A DNA stretch of 64,000 bases from Apteryx mantelli (GCF_036417845.1 NC_089978.1:122542183-122606182); one strand, 5' to 3'; numbered from the stretch's first letter, positions 40,624-52,861 are shown. Notes: a model not told the origin generated them from the sequence alone. Translations and numbers: made by a program.

Positions 40624-40653
40624 TCCTCCTCCTCCTCCTCCGCCGCCGCCGCC
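40624..40653. repeat. Trinucleotide repeat in C3orf38 5' leader
   Basis: On the minus (transcribed) strand this is (GGC)n passing into (GGA)n, ending about 18 bases before the ATG. Trinucleotide runs in GC-rich leaders tend to vary in length. Confidence 0.8.
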
Positions 40654-40665
40654 TTCTTCCTCACT

Positions 40666-40679
40666 GGCACCCTAGCAAC
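40666..40679 (+). promoter_or_regulatory. Imperfect RFX X-box motif
   Basis: GGCACC-CT-AGCAAC fits the X-box pattern GTNRCC-(0-3)-RGYAAC with one mismatch in the left half and a perfect right half (CCTAGCAAC). It lies about 60 bases upstream of the C3orf38 ATG inside the CpG island, a usual position for such sites. Confidence 0.4.
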
Positions 40680-40835
40680 GGCGCGCCCTGGCGACCGCGG
40701 CTTCCCGCGCCACGCCGCCAGCGGCCCCTCCGGGAAACAGCGCCCGGCACCGAGGTTCCGGGCGGGAGGCGAACGCGAGCAAGCAGCGCGCCTCAGCATT
40801 TCATAAGCAAATACCACCATCGCCCTTCGTAAGGT

Positions 40836-43800
40836 CTCGCGTTAAAGGGTTGTGCTAATGTCCCAACATAATCGTGACCAGCCACGTGTTTTTTATGCTA
40901 TGGAAGTATTTTCTTGAAGCTACTCCACCCTCATCCATCATTTTCTGTTGACATCCAAGCATAGCATTTGGAGCCTGTTTCCTTACTTATCCTTCCTCTT
41001 CACTCACTGCCATCTTTTCTCCATCCTCCATACAGAGTCCATGCACTCTGGTAAGGCCAAGCAGCTCTCCAGCATCGCAGTTTACATGGAGATGGTGCCT
41101 TTACGTGAATAAGGTTCCTGAGCAGATGGTGCTGAGCGCAGTAGTGACTGCGGGCATCACAGCAAGGGCTCAGTGCCTCTGCCGAGCTCCTGGCAGCCAC
41201 CCGACGGGGAGTCAGTCCTTGGAAAGTGGCTGACGTGCCCCAGCCTTTGGTAACGTGTGCCATAATCGGGGTCGGGTGGCCTGCCTGACCTTGGCCAGCC
41301 TCCCACCCATGACTCAAGGAAGTCTTTGGCACCCTGGGAAACTAATGCTACGCTACACATTTGCAAGAGTGGGAATCAGACAGGGCAGCAACTGAAATTA
41401 CTAACGCTGCTTTTCCACCACCATGAGGCTTGAAGCACCTGCTGCTCCTGCACTGGGCAGTTTTCTCTGCCTCAAGGGCAAAATAACCAGTGATGGTTAT
41501 GGGTGAGGGAGAAAAGAGCAAAAAGGAGAAAGGACGAACAAAAACAAAAGGAAAAAGAAGCAGAAGGCTCAGGTGAGATAAAGACCATAAGGCCCAGTGA
41601 GGCTTGGTGCTGAGAAAAATACAGATACAATGAGTGCTCGATCTCACTGTGGCAGAAAAAGCAGGGAAGAGGCACTCATCAAACCCATGCTTTAATATGG
41701 ATAGCTTTTGGTGCTAAAGCTGTCTCTGGTTTCAAAAATTGGAAAACCCAGGTTCTGTAAAGACTCAGACTGTCACTTGAACACAGAAGTTAAAAGCACT
41801 AGTGATGTTTTTGTCACTGAACACCTTCATGGTAGACTCTGTTCAGATCTATGGTAAAGAAGGCCATCCCTGAAGATCTTTTAGATCTAAGACCAAACAA
41901 CTGAATGAACAGAGAAGATGGTCCTGCCCCTCATACCATGCATACAATTAATGTTTTAGATGTTCATTTGCTCTTTCAGGTCTGGAAAAGCTGTTCTTCA
42001 GATCTCCCAGGCTGATTAGGACAAAAAAAAAAAAAAAAAAAAAAGGCAGCTGGAATAATGACTCTTCTCTTAAGCTAAACCAGAAACAGCTGAACTAATT
42101 TTGCTCACAGATTTTCAAGTTCAACTTTCAGATAAAATTCAGCCCTGATTAAAGCACTTGAAGAGATTCTACACAATAATGCTTACTGTATGTTGTGCCA
42201 AATTTCCCCTTAAATGTACATCCATTTAAGATCCTTTAGGCAGCTAGAGCAACATGTAAATACTTCATCAAGAACAATCACTCTACTGTATAATATATAT
42301 GCCCTCACCATAGAGCTAGTATACATTTTGTTAGACTACTTAATTACGCACTTGCCATGTAAAAGAAAGACCTCCCACCACAATATTAAGTGATTCACTT
42401 TGCATATCTATTAGAGTTTACAAAACAAAATTGGACGACAAAAACAGGACACCTTACATGCCACCGATGTAATTTTGTTGCTGAAATGCAGTTTTTTGCA
42501 TTTCTTAAAATTAATTCTGCAGACTTAAAATTAGAAAAAGCTCCCTAGAAATATGAATGGCCTTTGCTTCAATTTGCTGATGTTTCAACATGCCTAATTA
42601 GTTTTGCAGTCTTCAGGGGAACAAGATCTAACTCAATATTACAGAATTCAGGAAAAAAAAGGTTAAGATGCCATTTTTAAGATTAAATTTTGTTGAGAGG
42701 CTTGCTGTGTTTTCACCGAATGTATTTTTAAAGTAGATTGCTTTAGCATCATTACATTCCTATTCATCCAGAGAGAGAACTGCATCGTCACCATAGAGAT
42801 TGAAGAGCTTCTTTAATTTTCAGAACTGATCACAATTTTTTTTTCTCTCTCTTTTTAAACCAAGGCCAGCACTTCTAGTAGGATTATGCCTATAGCTTGT
42901 TTGGTACCTGAGCTGGTTCCCCCCCGTTCTGTAGCCTTTTAAAGTAGGTGCTTCGTCGAGGTGGGGGGAGGCAAAAGAGTTGTGGGTCCCCCCTCTTCAT
43001 TTCCCAGAACTCATTGCCTACAGGGCTCAAACTTTCAGTTACAAATGCCTTTGATCATTGCCCAGGAATGCAAACTAGAGTTCCTAAAGGTGAAGGAATA
43101 GGAAAGTTATTAAACTATAAAAATAAAAGGAGGTGAATAGAACTGTTGTAACATTAAAATCCAGCTGTAATCCATGGAGTGACTAGAAATGATCCCCTCT
43201 CTTTTTCATCAGAATGAATGTGTTTATTTCAAATTATATCCTTAAAATGTCAATTATCCCCTATTTCTATGAAGACAGTGCAAAAGTCAGGCACTGAGAC
43301 ATAGCAGGACTGGGTTTAATCATACTGATGCATATGAATATAGGTTCAGGCAGTACTAGATACTATTCTGAGTCACATATGCACAGCTATAACATCGGGA
43401 AGGCAGCACAAAATATATCTGAGGTTATATCACAATATTTGGATAGATAAGAGCCAAGCTTAACTGAAATACTCATTACAGACTTTTTTTTCTCCCTGTC
43501 CTTTGAAAACCAAGCAGAATGGATTAGAAATTACTAACTAGAATACAAATATAAGTATCAGTTTTACCATCATCTATAGAAGTAGTTATTTTACAGGTGG
43601 GTGCAGTCAGCAACTACAACTTAAGGATACTCATGCTTAACATACTTAAATGATACTGGCCACAGTATTAGCTCTTTTCACCCATTGCTATCCTACACTA
43701 CGTTTTCCAACAAGTTAGTTTACATAGTGTTGATTATGCTGATTGATGAAGACACCACGTATGAACTGAAACAATGTTTTATAAAAACGGACCACAGCTT

Positions 43801-46154
43801 AACTAGTTACCATATGAAGCATTTTCATCTTTTAACTGCACTTCCCCTTCAATTATATTTCATAATAGCTTTGAACCGCTATTTTATACCTCCTATCTGC
43901 CATCGCTAGTATTTTTAGTTTTTTTTCCTTGCATAATTCTAAAACTTCAGAAATTGTTTCAGGTACAACCTTTCTAACTTTCAAAATATAAAATCAAGTG
44001 TGTACAATGTCATTTGCGACAGCCCACCCAACACCCTCAGAATTGATATTTGTCTTTAACTTATGTGGACTATTCAGCAAGCACTCTTGAACATTTCTTT
44101 GATCTATCCAGCCACATCTAATCATTAGGCGCTTCATTCATCTACACCCCTCAACTCCCTTTTGGGCTCAAAGCTCAATATTTTCCCTTCACAATCTAGA
44201 TGCTTAACACTGGAAATCAGTCATCAAGTTTTTTCTCGCCCCATTTATCAGCCATACTAATCCATTGTGAGGTAGGCCATTGACAAGAATGCTTACATGA
44301 TTACATTGGGTTATCAATTAAGGATACCATTCTTTTGAGAAATTTTTACTTCTGCCTGAAATGTCAGCATATCAAGGGAATTAAAACAAATCAGGGCAAA
44401 AAACTTCACATTTGGAGTATGAATATAATTTGTAATGAATTTATCAAATGACTTGTGTATATATTGCAAATCGGATACTCATTTTGCCTGCTATGTGTAT
44501 ATGCCACAGTACCAGAGATTTGAGACCCCTTGTCCTTATGTCCAAATTTAGTAATTTTTTTAGTCAAAGACTTTGTCAAAATTATACAAAGTAGAAAAAG
44601 ATAAATTTGAAGTTTTAAGTTACACAGAAATCACCATTCAAAAAGTTACCAAAGACAGTCAAAACCCAAGATGAAAACACTTAAGAATTTACAGAACTAT
44701 AAATAATAAATGTAATAATCCAGCATTTTCAGATGACAGTCAGTATTAAGCTTTTTGAAGTAAAAGAAACAGCAATTAGATTATCCTTAATCTTGGGACT
44801 ATAGAATTCAAAAAAGTGACTTAAAAAAAAGCAATGAAAACAAGTTTATCACACCAGAGGTGTGACACTCCATTAGCAGTATTATACTCCATTAGTAGTA
44901 TTATCAGAAATGAACATAAGCTTATAAACTGCAACAACTGAGACTCAGCTCTCTATATTAGCACACATCAACCTTCATATGCAGTCTAAACTAACACTTG
45001 TTACTTGTAACACAGGGCCATTGAAGAATTTTGACAGCTGCGTGATGGAGAAAGACAGAGTGGACGCAGCGGTATCTTACTACTCCTACATCCAGACCAG
45101 CTCATGGTCCTACATTTGTATTTCAAGCCCTACACAAATGGCTAAAGAGTGGTTAACACACACAGCATTTTCAAACCATTGTCCCCCAGGGCTAAATATC
45201 ATACAAGCCATTAAAATGATCATGATTTGGCACATTTCTTTAAACACCGCATAAAATCTTTCTTTGCGAGCCTTAATACATTCCTTCCAACACTACTATC
45301 TCCATCTCTGGTTTGCCAGCTTTATGCTATTCTCTCTGCATGTTATTGAAAATTCTTAGAAAATGCTACATTAACTCCCTCTTCCTACCAGGTCAGTAGC
45401 TTTGAAGGCCTATGAGTCCCCTGAGATCCTAGACTAACTAACTTAACAAAATCCCATTTTCCCATGCTATTGTTTGTTTGTACTTTTTCTGATTGATTCC
45501 CTGTATCACACAGTATATCACCCAAATGATACATAATGCTTTAAGTTATTTATGTATATATAGTAGTTAAGAAGTCTGGTTCCCAAGGGATTTGGTTGAC
45601 TATTTAAATGACTTAAAAGCTGCCATTGTTTTGAAGATGGTTTGACCCAGTCAGCTCTGAGGAGTGGATTGCCTGGTGTCTTAAGTGTCAAATGCCAACT
45701 GAAGCTTTTTCTGTGTAGGTGCGTTCATCATGCATCTCGGGCTCTGATGACCAAAAAAGCTATTCCTCCCCTTGACATACACACATGCTTCTTTCTCCAA
45801 GAGATTATATATTTTTAAAGAATTTGTAATAATACCATGACTTTTTGAAGATTTATTGAAATAAATAGTAATTAAGAGGTCCCAAATTTACTGGAGTGGG
45901 TGATTAACAGCTAGAAGGACAAAACAGACAGGAAGTCTATTTTAATTTCCTTAGGAATCCTGGATAGTCTTGGAGAGAACTGAATAGACTTAGAGTCTAT
46001 TGAAATCCAAATATCTGCAGACATGGAACGTCAAGAACTGACAGCTTTACACTGGTGCTACGCAACACAATCATATACCCAACACAGCACGGTAACTATT
46101 AACACTGCAGCAATATTTTCAGAGTGATCCCCCAAAAGACAAGATCAGTTTCTA
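40836..46154. other. Spacer between ZNF654 and C3orf38
   Basis: About 5.3 kb separating the ZNF654 3' end from the C3orf38 promoter. The part at 41.0-41.7 kb is moderately GC-rich; the rest is AT-rich. Apart from a 22-base A run at 42023 no repeat or gene is recognised, and none of the open frames has exon-like edges. Confidence 0.6.
42023..42044. repeat. Poly-A run (A22)
   Basis: Twenty-two consecutive A on the plus strand. There is no AATAAA in the preceding 30 bases and no recognisable retroposon body, so it is recorded as a homopolymer only. Confidence 0.9.
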
Positions 46155-46173
46155 TTAACAACAAAGACAATGT

Positions 46174-46179
46174 TTTATT
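46174..46179 (-). terminator. Distal poly(A) signal of ZNF654
   Basis: AATAAA on the minus strand (CAATAAAACATTG). It is followed in the transcript direction by TTGTCTTTGTTGTTAATAG, a U/GU-rich stretch of the kind found downstream of cleavage sites. A second AATAAA lies 59 bases upstream at 46238-46233. Confidence 0.6.
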
Positions 46180-47898
46180 GAACAAATCTATGTACAGTAC
46201 AAAAAGTTTTCAAAATGAAACACTACTGTTGATTTATTGCAGTTTGATGGCTCAGTTTTTAATTTGTACTCTTATATAAAATGCAAAGTAAAATAATTTA
46301 ACATTCAACAAGGAAGCACAAATTTCCTTTCTTGCTGAACCTGTAACAGCTTTTACAAATTAACAGAGTCCCAAAATGCATACACTGCATTTAATCAGAA
46401 AGGTGTTATACAGTACCAAATAAATTAAGAAAAAATAACACTACCACCCTGTTGAGTCTTTCATCCATACCACTGGTGTTAAAGAATAAAAGAAATGAGT
46501 ACAGCTGAACCTTCAATGTGATATTAAAATCACAAAGTTTAATGTTATAAATTATCCAAACTATACAATTTATGTAGTTTTAATGAATATGGCTAAATAA
46601 CCAAAGTACCAGTGACCTTTCCCCACAGATAAGACCATTTTCAACCTACTTTCGATTTTTTTTTTTATTTTTTATTTTTTGGTGAAAGGTGCCTTCCAAG
46701 CGGCAACTCTGAAAATTATAACTTACATGACCCTTACAGTGAACCATGATCAGGTTAGAGTAGACAATCTTAAAGGCAAAGTCTAAATCCAAGTTATATC
46801 CACCTGGAGGAAACATGATTAAAATATGATTATCAGCATGAAATGCACAAACTTTGATCCAACAAAGCTCCTAAGTTCATGTATAACTTTGGGCAACTTT
46901 AACAAATTTGCATGCTTACATTACACATGCACTTCAGTATTCATTGAATCAAAGCAATATATCTTGATGAAGTCTTTACAATTACACCATACAATGCTTA
47001 ATGCCTGGGAAAAAAAAAAAACTTTCAATTCTAGACTTGGAACCCTTTTCAGCCCTAAAAAGTTGCAGATTCAGTATAGGATAATATCCTACATACTACA
47101 GAATCCTAAAAAAGCATGTAGAATAATCCCACACATATTAGAAGCATCTTTTTGCTCCTAATTCAAGTTGCTTAATACTGCAACTAACTGAGTACACCAA
47201 CAGGTATTAGAGAACAGTTTTTAAAAAAGATGATTAAAGTCTTTTGAAGTAAAAATCATTACTTAAAACAAAAATGTTATCACCCACTTCCTACTTCAAG
47301 TCAATTTAACATATTTCTGGTATCCGTTAGGTGATAGCTAATGTTCACCTACATAAGAATTCAGTTTTTCAGTTCTCCAAAGTACATATACGGAACACGT
47401 GTTATAAACAAATGGTGGTGTCCAAGAAAAGCATCTTTGAACAAAAGTGAGTTTAATGCAGGTACAAAAAATTATGGTCACAGTTTATGCATGTACATAG
47501 ATGCATTTATCTACACACTTTAAACCAAAGAAAATACAAGTTTCAATCATGTTTTAAAGCATCTTCAAACACATGGAGCTCCAGAAAAAGGCAAAAAAGC
47601 ACCAAAGATTAAAAGTACACTTAAAGATTTTACACATAAACATTTTTGTCATATCTACTGACCAAGGTTTTAGATTTTTAAAAACTTAATACTTTAAAAT
47701 TAACCCTTATTTTTTCCAAATGTATTTAAGCAAATTTAATTAGATTAACAATGTTAAGCAAAGAAAGGGGAGCCTGGGAACAGTCAAGATGATAACTGGG
47801 TCCTTAAAAATTAGTTGATAACTTCAAAGCAAAAAAACCATGAAAGTGCATTTGGCTGATAAGGTCCCCCTTGATTTCATGTTAAAACAACTTTTAAT

Positions 47899-47951
47899 GT
47901 ATTTATATATGTAAATATATATGTATGCGTATATATGTGTATATATATATG
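47899..47951. repeat. Imperfect TATATG/TATA-rich tract
   Basis: About 50 bases of interleaved TATATATG and TATA units within the presumed ZNF654 3' UTR; low-complexity DNA. Confidence 0.75.
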
Positions 47952-49557
47952 AATGATGCATTTAAGTCTCTTTTTGCAACTGCAAAAAAAAATTCTTTGG
48001 TGCCTCAAATGTCATACAGATCTCTCAAAGTGGGCCAGTCATTGGTATTAATGTAATGCACACATACCTGTGATCATAATTTTATAACCCTTTACTTTAA
48101 GCCAACTCAAAGTTAAGGCATGATTTTTTAGAATTCAAAAAAAGTACAATTTTGAATCTGTGTTCTTTTTACCTCCTAGGAAGGGAAAAAGAAGCAGAAT
48201 TAATGCAAATATCTGTTTGATTTCACAGAGGATTATTAGCAGAGGCATTACTGAACTATTATGTTTAAGTTCCAGAAATACTTAACAGCGTATTTTACGA
48301 TGAAACCCTTAGGTCTGCAAGTGTGAGTCACTGCTACAATGAAGAGATCTTTTATGTACCTCTTGATTTTTTACTTTTTTTTTTTTTAACATATCTGTCG
48401 ATTTAAGCAAGTTCTTAAAGATCATCTTACTATAGCATACACACATTGTCATGAACTATTCAGTAAGCAAACTAGCTGAGCAGGAACAGTTGGTCTTTAC
48501 TGTCCTACATTTCTGTGATGACTCCATCTGTACACATTGTTTTTCACGACTATACCTTCTGCACCTATGAGCACATTAACATTTTCAGCTAATGGCATAG
48601 AACAGGATCCAAAATAAACATTTTTAAGCTGCACAGACAGTATAACATAGTTATTAGAGGGTAAATTAGCACAGCAAATAGACAATCTGTATATTTGCCA
48701 CACTTCTGTTTGGGGTCGGAAGTCCAAAAAATACAACAGCTTCTTCATGTCCTGTCTGTTAATGTGATATACAGAGGTGAAGGACTGAAATTTCCTATCT
48801 TCCCAAACTCCTTCTAGTTCTTTTTATCAACAGCCAGCTGCTGGATAAAGTGCTTAGCATCTAAGTCCAACACCTTCACTAGTCTCTGGGAAGGACTACC
48901 TTTTCAAGAGATGGTACTACATAGGGTTGTAATGTTTCTTAAGGCTGAATTGTTGCATGTTTTCTCCCTTCCTTTAGACAGTAGATAATTACTTACAGCA
49001 CTGAGTTGTGATCTACCACCGCTAAGCAATATCACATAGGTGAAACGGGCTCTTCCTGATCCGTTTTTCTGAACTGGCATTTCTAATTCGACATGTGCAC
49101 TGGTTTTGTCTGTCTTCATTTTTTTTTTCCTCCACGAAGCCATTTTCCAAGTTCTTTTCAGTCATATCAACAGCTGAAAGACTTCTCTCTGTATCTGCAT
49201 CAAATTAGCTTAACTCTGCCCTGCTGTGCAAGTTCACCCCTCTTCACACTGTGTATTTGTTTTAGTCTGCTTCTGTTAGTATCCACACAACTTGTGCAGT
49301 GTTCTTGCATTAGTCTTCCTGCACCTAAAACAGATGTTCTATATGACATTTCCCAACAGTCTTAACATATACTTGTACCATAGCCTTGAAAAGGACTTCT
49401 CTTGCATGCATCTGATTTCCATTGTGTATAACTTACACACTTAATATCATACCAACACACTTTGCCTTGCATACTCTGTAGTTTTTGGCTATTAGAGCTG
49501 CATTCTATCTCTCTTAGATTTCTCTCTACATTCCTCTTTCTGGATTCTCAGTACAAA

Positions 49558-49563
49558 TTTATT
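49558..49563 (-). terminator. Candidate proximal poly(A) signal of ZNF654
   Basis: AATAAA on the minus strand about 550 bases after the canonical stop codon. Use of it would give a short-UTR isoform; the sequence cannot show which site dominates. Confidence 0.3.
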
Positions 49564-49847
49564 GAATGAGTGCCATGCTTTTCAGCAGAAAATGGAATCA
49601 CATACTCAAACTCTGAAAAAGAATGCCTGGTTCCTCTATCCATGTCTTATATCATAATTACTGCGATACTTTAAGTGATGGATGGATAACCTCTAACCAC
49701 ACATGAAACCGTTCCCTAATTAAAACAGCTTAAGGTATCAGCTGTTTTTCTTTCCATAAGGCAATTACCATATCTGCTCTCTGTTTGCTCAACTGAATGC
49801 ATTATTTTCCTTAAACTTTCATGTTAGAAAGACTGTGCCGCTAAGCT

Positions 49848-50121
49848 TCAATCACATTTGAAATGAATGTGGCTTTTCGGATTACTGGTACTTTGGGGAT
49901 TTTGTAGCAACCTTTCTGGACTCAAAACCTGCACAGGTCCTACTATTCCTCTGGGAGTTCTATCTAGAAAATGTGCTTTGTCTTTATCATGTTTCTCTTT
50001 AGTAATTTGGGACTGCTTTGTGATTAAGGCCAACTGGGAAACAAACTGATGCTTCTTCATGTAGTGTTTTCTTACACCACTCCTCATTTGATACATTTTC
50101 CCACAACATTTAATCAGGCAC
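49848..50121 (-). other. ZNF654: Alternative-frame zinc-finger ORF in ZNF654 terminal exon
   Basis: From the terminal-exon acceptor (TTCTGTTTTACAG), phase 2 reading gives 90 open codons plus TGA. It begins CLIKCCGKMYQMRSGVRKHY and continues MKKH, a C-x4-C-x12-H-x4-H pattern with the same spacing as ZNF654 finger 3, then a Lys/Gln-rich tail ending HFKCD. The canonical splice enters in phase 1 and stops after SA, so this frame is normally untranslated. A donor 4 bases downstream of the canonical one would supply the right phase and give ESK-CLIKCC. Whether that splice is used is unknown. Confidence 0.4.
50114..50121 (-). CDS. ZNF654: ZNF654, terminal coding exon (last 8 coding bases)
   Basis: The strong donor of the large exon leaves a single A. 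The acceptor TTTTACAG is followed by GTGCCTGA, giving AGT GCC TGA: Ser, Ala, stop. The protein therefore ends FGFDSDDESA, which agrees with my memory of the human ZNF654 C-terminus and supports this splice as canonical. The exon continues as 3' UTR. An alternative phase of the same exon encodes a zinc finger, listed separately. Confidence 0.8.
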
Positions 50122-50550
50122 CTGTAAAACAGAATATGTTGGTTATTCATTCTTCATTTTGATCCCATAAAAATCATTTTTTAAACTGGAACATTGCTTA
50201 TGTTTTTCAACACTACTAGTTTCAAACATGCAAGGAAACATAGATAATTATTACAATCTGTTTCATGAGAAGTCTTTTCTATTAAAGCTGCCTACCAATT
50301 TTCACCACCTCTTTCTTATTCTAAACAGGAAGCATGACTAAACTTATCTTCCAATTTAGAGCAATATTGTGATTCAATGTTCAGGTCCCTAGTGATTTCA
50401 GTGACCTTCCTCTTTTTAAAATCTGACATACTACAACTGCTAAGGAGTTGTGTGTGTCACATCTGTTCCATCAGGTTGCCTATTTCAAGAGCCATTTTTG
50501 GTTGGTATTTAACTCTAAACAAACACTCCCAAAAGAACCATAAGACTTAC
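50122..50550 (-). other. ZNF654: ZNF654 last intron
   Basis: A 429-base intron from GTAAGT (50550) to TTTTACAG (50122). The donor is GTAAGTCT, so a second GT starts 4 bases downstream in a GTNNGT arrangement. Nothing else is noted inside. Confidence 0.85.
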
Positions 50551-52861
50551 TTTCATCATCTGAATCGAATCCAAAGAGCGTCTGACATTTCTTTTGTGCA
50601 AGGTGAGCCTCAAGTGCTTCTGAGTTACAGTAGATGGTCAAGCAGTTGCCACATCTAAATCTTTCTGTTGATTTGCTACAAACTTTATCTTGCTCAGAAT
50701 GAGAATCTACTTTATCAGTCAAAATTTTTCTACGTTTTGGCATGCTAATGTAACGTTCATCAAGATAACTTGGAGGCAATGGTCTGACATAAGGTTTTGT
50801 TAAGATGACACCATATGAAGTATTCTCTGTTGTCTGATTTGGTTTAGAAGGTAACTGCGAGGCAGCAGCATTATTTTGGGGTGTATCATGACAATTCTGT
50901 AAAACTGGTAACACTGACCCATTTTCTGTCCTTGTTTCATCTGCCACTCTGTCCAAAGCTATTTCTGATGACTTTGATGATGTCTGCTCCAGGTCACTGT
51001 GCCCATTGACTAGTTGGTCACTAACAACACTACAGTTTTCAGAATTTGGCTGTAACACAGGTGTCTTTTGGTCTGTTGAGCTTAAAACTGTAGCACTACC
51101 CTCAGATGAGCTTTCATTTCCATTCTGAATTACATTATTTGCTTTCTTCTCAACACTTTGAATGTAAGTCTTTGGTTCTGTAGAATCCTTCCTTGACTTC
51201 CAAGTTGGAATCGGTAAATCTACAGTTTCTGTTTCGTTAATGGATGCATCACTTTCTTGGTAGCTACAAAGCAGTTCTGAAGAATCATCTGAAGAATCTT
51301 TTTCACTTGCATCTTCTGAACCTTCTGGTGTTTTATTTAAATAATGCTGAGCCTCATGTTCATACAGCAAAGGGAGCTCTTCAAATAGCTCACAACACTC
51401 TGCAAAATTGCATTGAGCTTTAAAAACACTATGACTTTTTGTATGTTCTGCCAGCTCAGTTGACAGCTTAAATCTCTGATTACAATTAAAGTGTAAACAA
51501 AAGTAAACATTCGGATACACATGTCTCTTCAGGTGGTCTATAAAATGTTGGGAATCAGCAAATTTTCTCTGACAGAACCGGCATTTTCCTTTATTCCATT
51601 TCATTATATGTTGCTGCACCTTCAAATCAGTTGGATGAGCTTTTCTTGCATGTTTATTGAGGAATCTTATCTTTTTAAACACCCTTGCACAACCATTAGC
51701 AGGGCACTTAAAGCTTCCTTCTTGATCCATAGCATCCATGTCTTTTTGAGGGCAAAAAGCTCCATTTACTTTATGAAGGACTGGTGACTCTTTACTGGAG
51801 CTTTCATCATCTTCTGGCAAGCTTTCTGTATTTAAAGCATCAGGGACATTATTAAAACAGCTGTCACAACTGCTGTTTTCAGTAACATCATCCTGGTCAC
51901 TTAGATGATTTTCTACTATATCAAATATCTGTTCAGTATTCTCTTCTTCCACATCAGCACTTGGAACTATTGCAGTCACTGGTTTGTTATCTTTAGAACC
52001 ATCAGAATTCCCATTCTCCAGAGAGACAGAAACCTCGGAACATTCTAGTTCATTAAAAACAGGAGTCTCCTGCCTGTCCTCAAGAACTGCAGCAAGATGT
52101 TGCCTTTCTATTTTTCTGACATGGTTTTTTAAGTGCTTCAGCATAAGTCCTCTTTGCCTGAACTTTCTGCTGCAAAGTACACAGGAAAAACTGCCCTTTT
52201 TCTGGTGAGCTTGTGCATGTCTCACAATATGACCACCAAGAAATTCCTTGTTGCATATCACACAGCGGTGCTTCGGTACAGTATGATCTAACATTTTAGA
52301 CGTCTCAAGAGCTGCATGGTTCTTTTTGGCATTACCTTTGGACTGGGCTTCAGACAGGTCTTCAGTATCAAGCTCCCCATTACTTACATCTGTTAGGCAG
52401 ACGTGTTCTTCACTTAAGGCCCTGTACTCTGTTATCCTCTCTGTATTTGCAGTAGAGTTTTCCAGTGTACTTTCACTTAAACGAGCAAAGGCTTTATCCC
52501 CCAATAATGCTAAGCAATTCTGCTTGATCATCAAGAAATTCCAAAACTCAGGATCAAAAAACAGACCTTTTTTTAAAATTGGAAGCAATTCAAAACGTAC
52601 ACGGTTTTGAACAGAACTAGTGCACTCATTGTATTCTTCATCTGCACATTTATACAAATGTTCAACAGTGTAGTATGATTCCAGGGTGCGCTCAAGAAAA
52701 AAGATTGAAAGTGCACAAATTCTGAGGATCTCCAAGTCATTTGGCAAAAAATGAGCTATCGCTTTATATATGAGACTTTTCATGTTGGGATCTTCACGGA
52801 GGTCCAGTTGTAGGGCACATCCACATATCTCAACACATATCTGAAGACCATCTTCACCAAC
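50551..52861 (-). CDS. ZNF654: ZNF654, large zinc-finger exon
   Basis: A 2311-base exon, 770 codons plus one base. The acceptor TTTCTGCAG precedes GTTGGTGAAG in phase 0, matching the previous exon end. It opens with the helical RLF/ZNF292/ZNF654-family segment (GLQICVEICGCALQLDL, HFLPNDLEILRICALSIFFL). Six C2H2 fingers follow: 52264-52205 (C-x2-C-x11-H-x3-H), 52183-52121 (x2, x12, x3), 51706-51635 (x4, x12, x4), 51583-51521 (x2, x12, x3), 51499-51431 (x4, x12, x3) and 51412-51344 (x4, x12, x3). A C2HC finger (C-x2-C-x12-H-x5-C) lies at 50654-50585. Acidic Ser-rich linkers separate them, and PKRRKILTDK is a likely nuclear signal. A nuclear nucleic-acid-binding role is expected from the family; targets are unknown. 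There are no in-frame stops. Confidence 0.95.

Larger units (their letters stand above)
40130..40835. promoter_or_regulatory. C3orf38: CpG island with C3orf38 promoter
   Basis: About 700 bases of very GC-rich, CpG-dense DNA in an otherwise AT-rich window. It covers exon 1 and the start of intron 1 and extends about 230 bases upstream of the ATG. No TATA box is seen near the expected start, which is typical of broad housekeeping promoters. Minus-strand transcription into C3orf38 is the only assigned use. A plus-strand divergent transcript cannot be excluded, but no plus-strand gene is seen. The transcription start is not placed precisely. Confidence 0.8.
46180..50113 (-). other. ZNF654: Probable 3' UTR of ZNF654
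   Basis: About 3.9 kb of AT-rich sequence after the canonical stop, without recognisable repeats or exon boundaries, ending at paired AATAAA signals with a GU-rich downstream element. A proximal AATAAA at 49563-49558 could give a short alternative 3' UTR of about 0.55 kb. The first 270 bases contain a second open frame with a zinc finger, described separately. A TA/TG-rich tract occurs at 47899-47951. UTR extent is inferred from hexamers. Confidence 0.5.

Noticed and set aside
40179-40832. Plus-strand 217-codon Arg/Pro-rich open frame
   Set aside because: Antisense to C3orf38 exon 1 in the CpG island; long frames with such composition arise from GC-rich DNA with few stops.
41000-42044. Possible processed retrocopy ending in the A22 run
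   Set aside because: No upstream AATAAA, no recognisable coding similarity and no flanking duplication; mRNA retrocopies are rare in birds.
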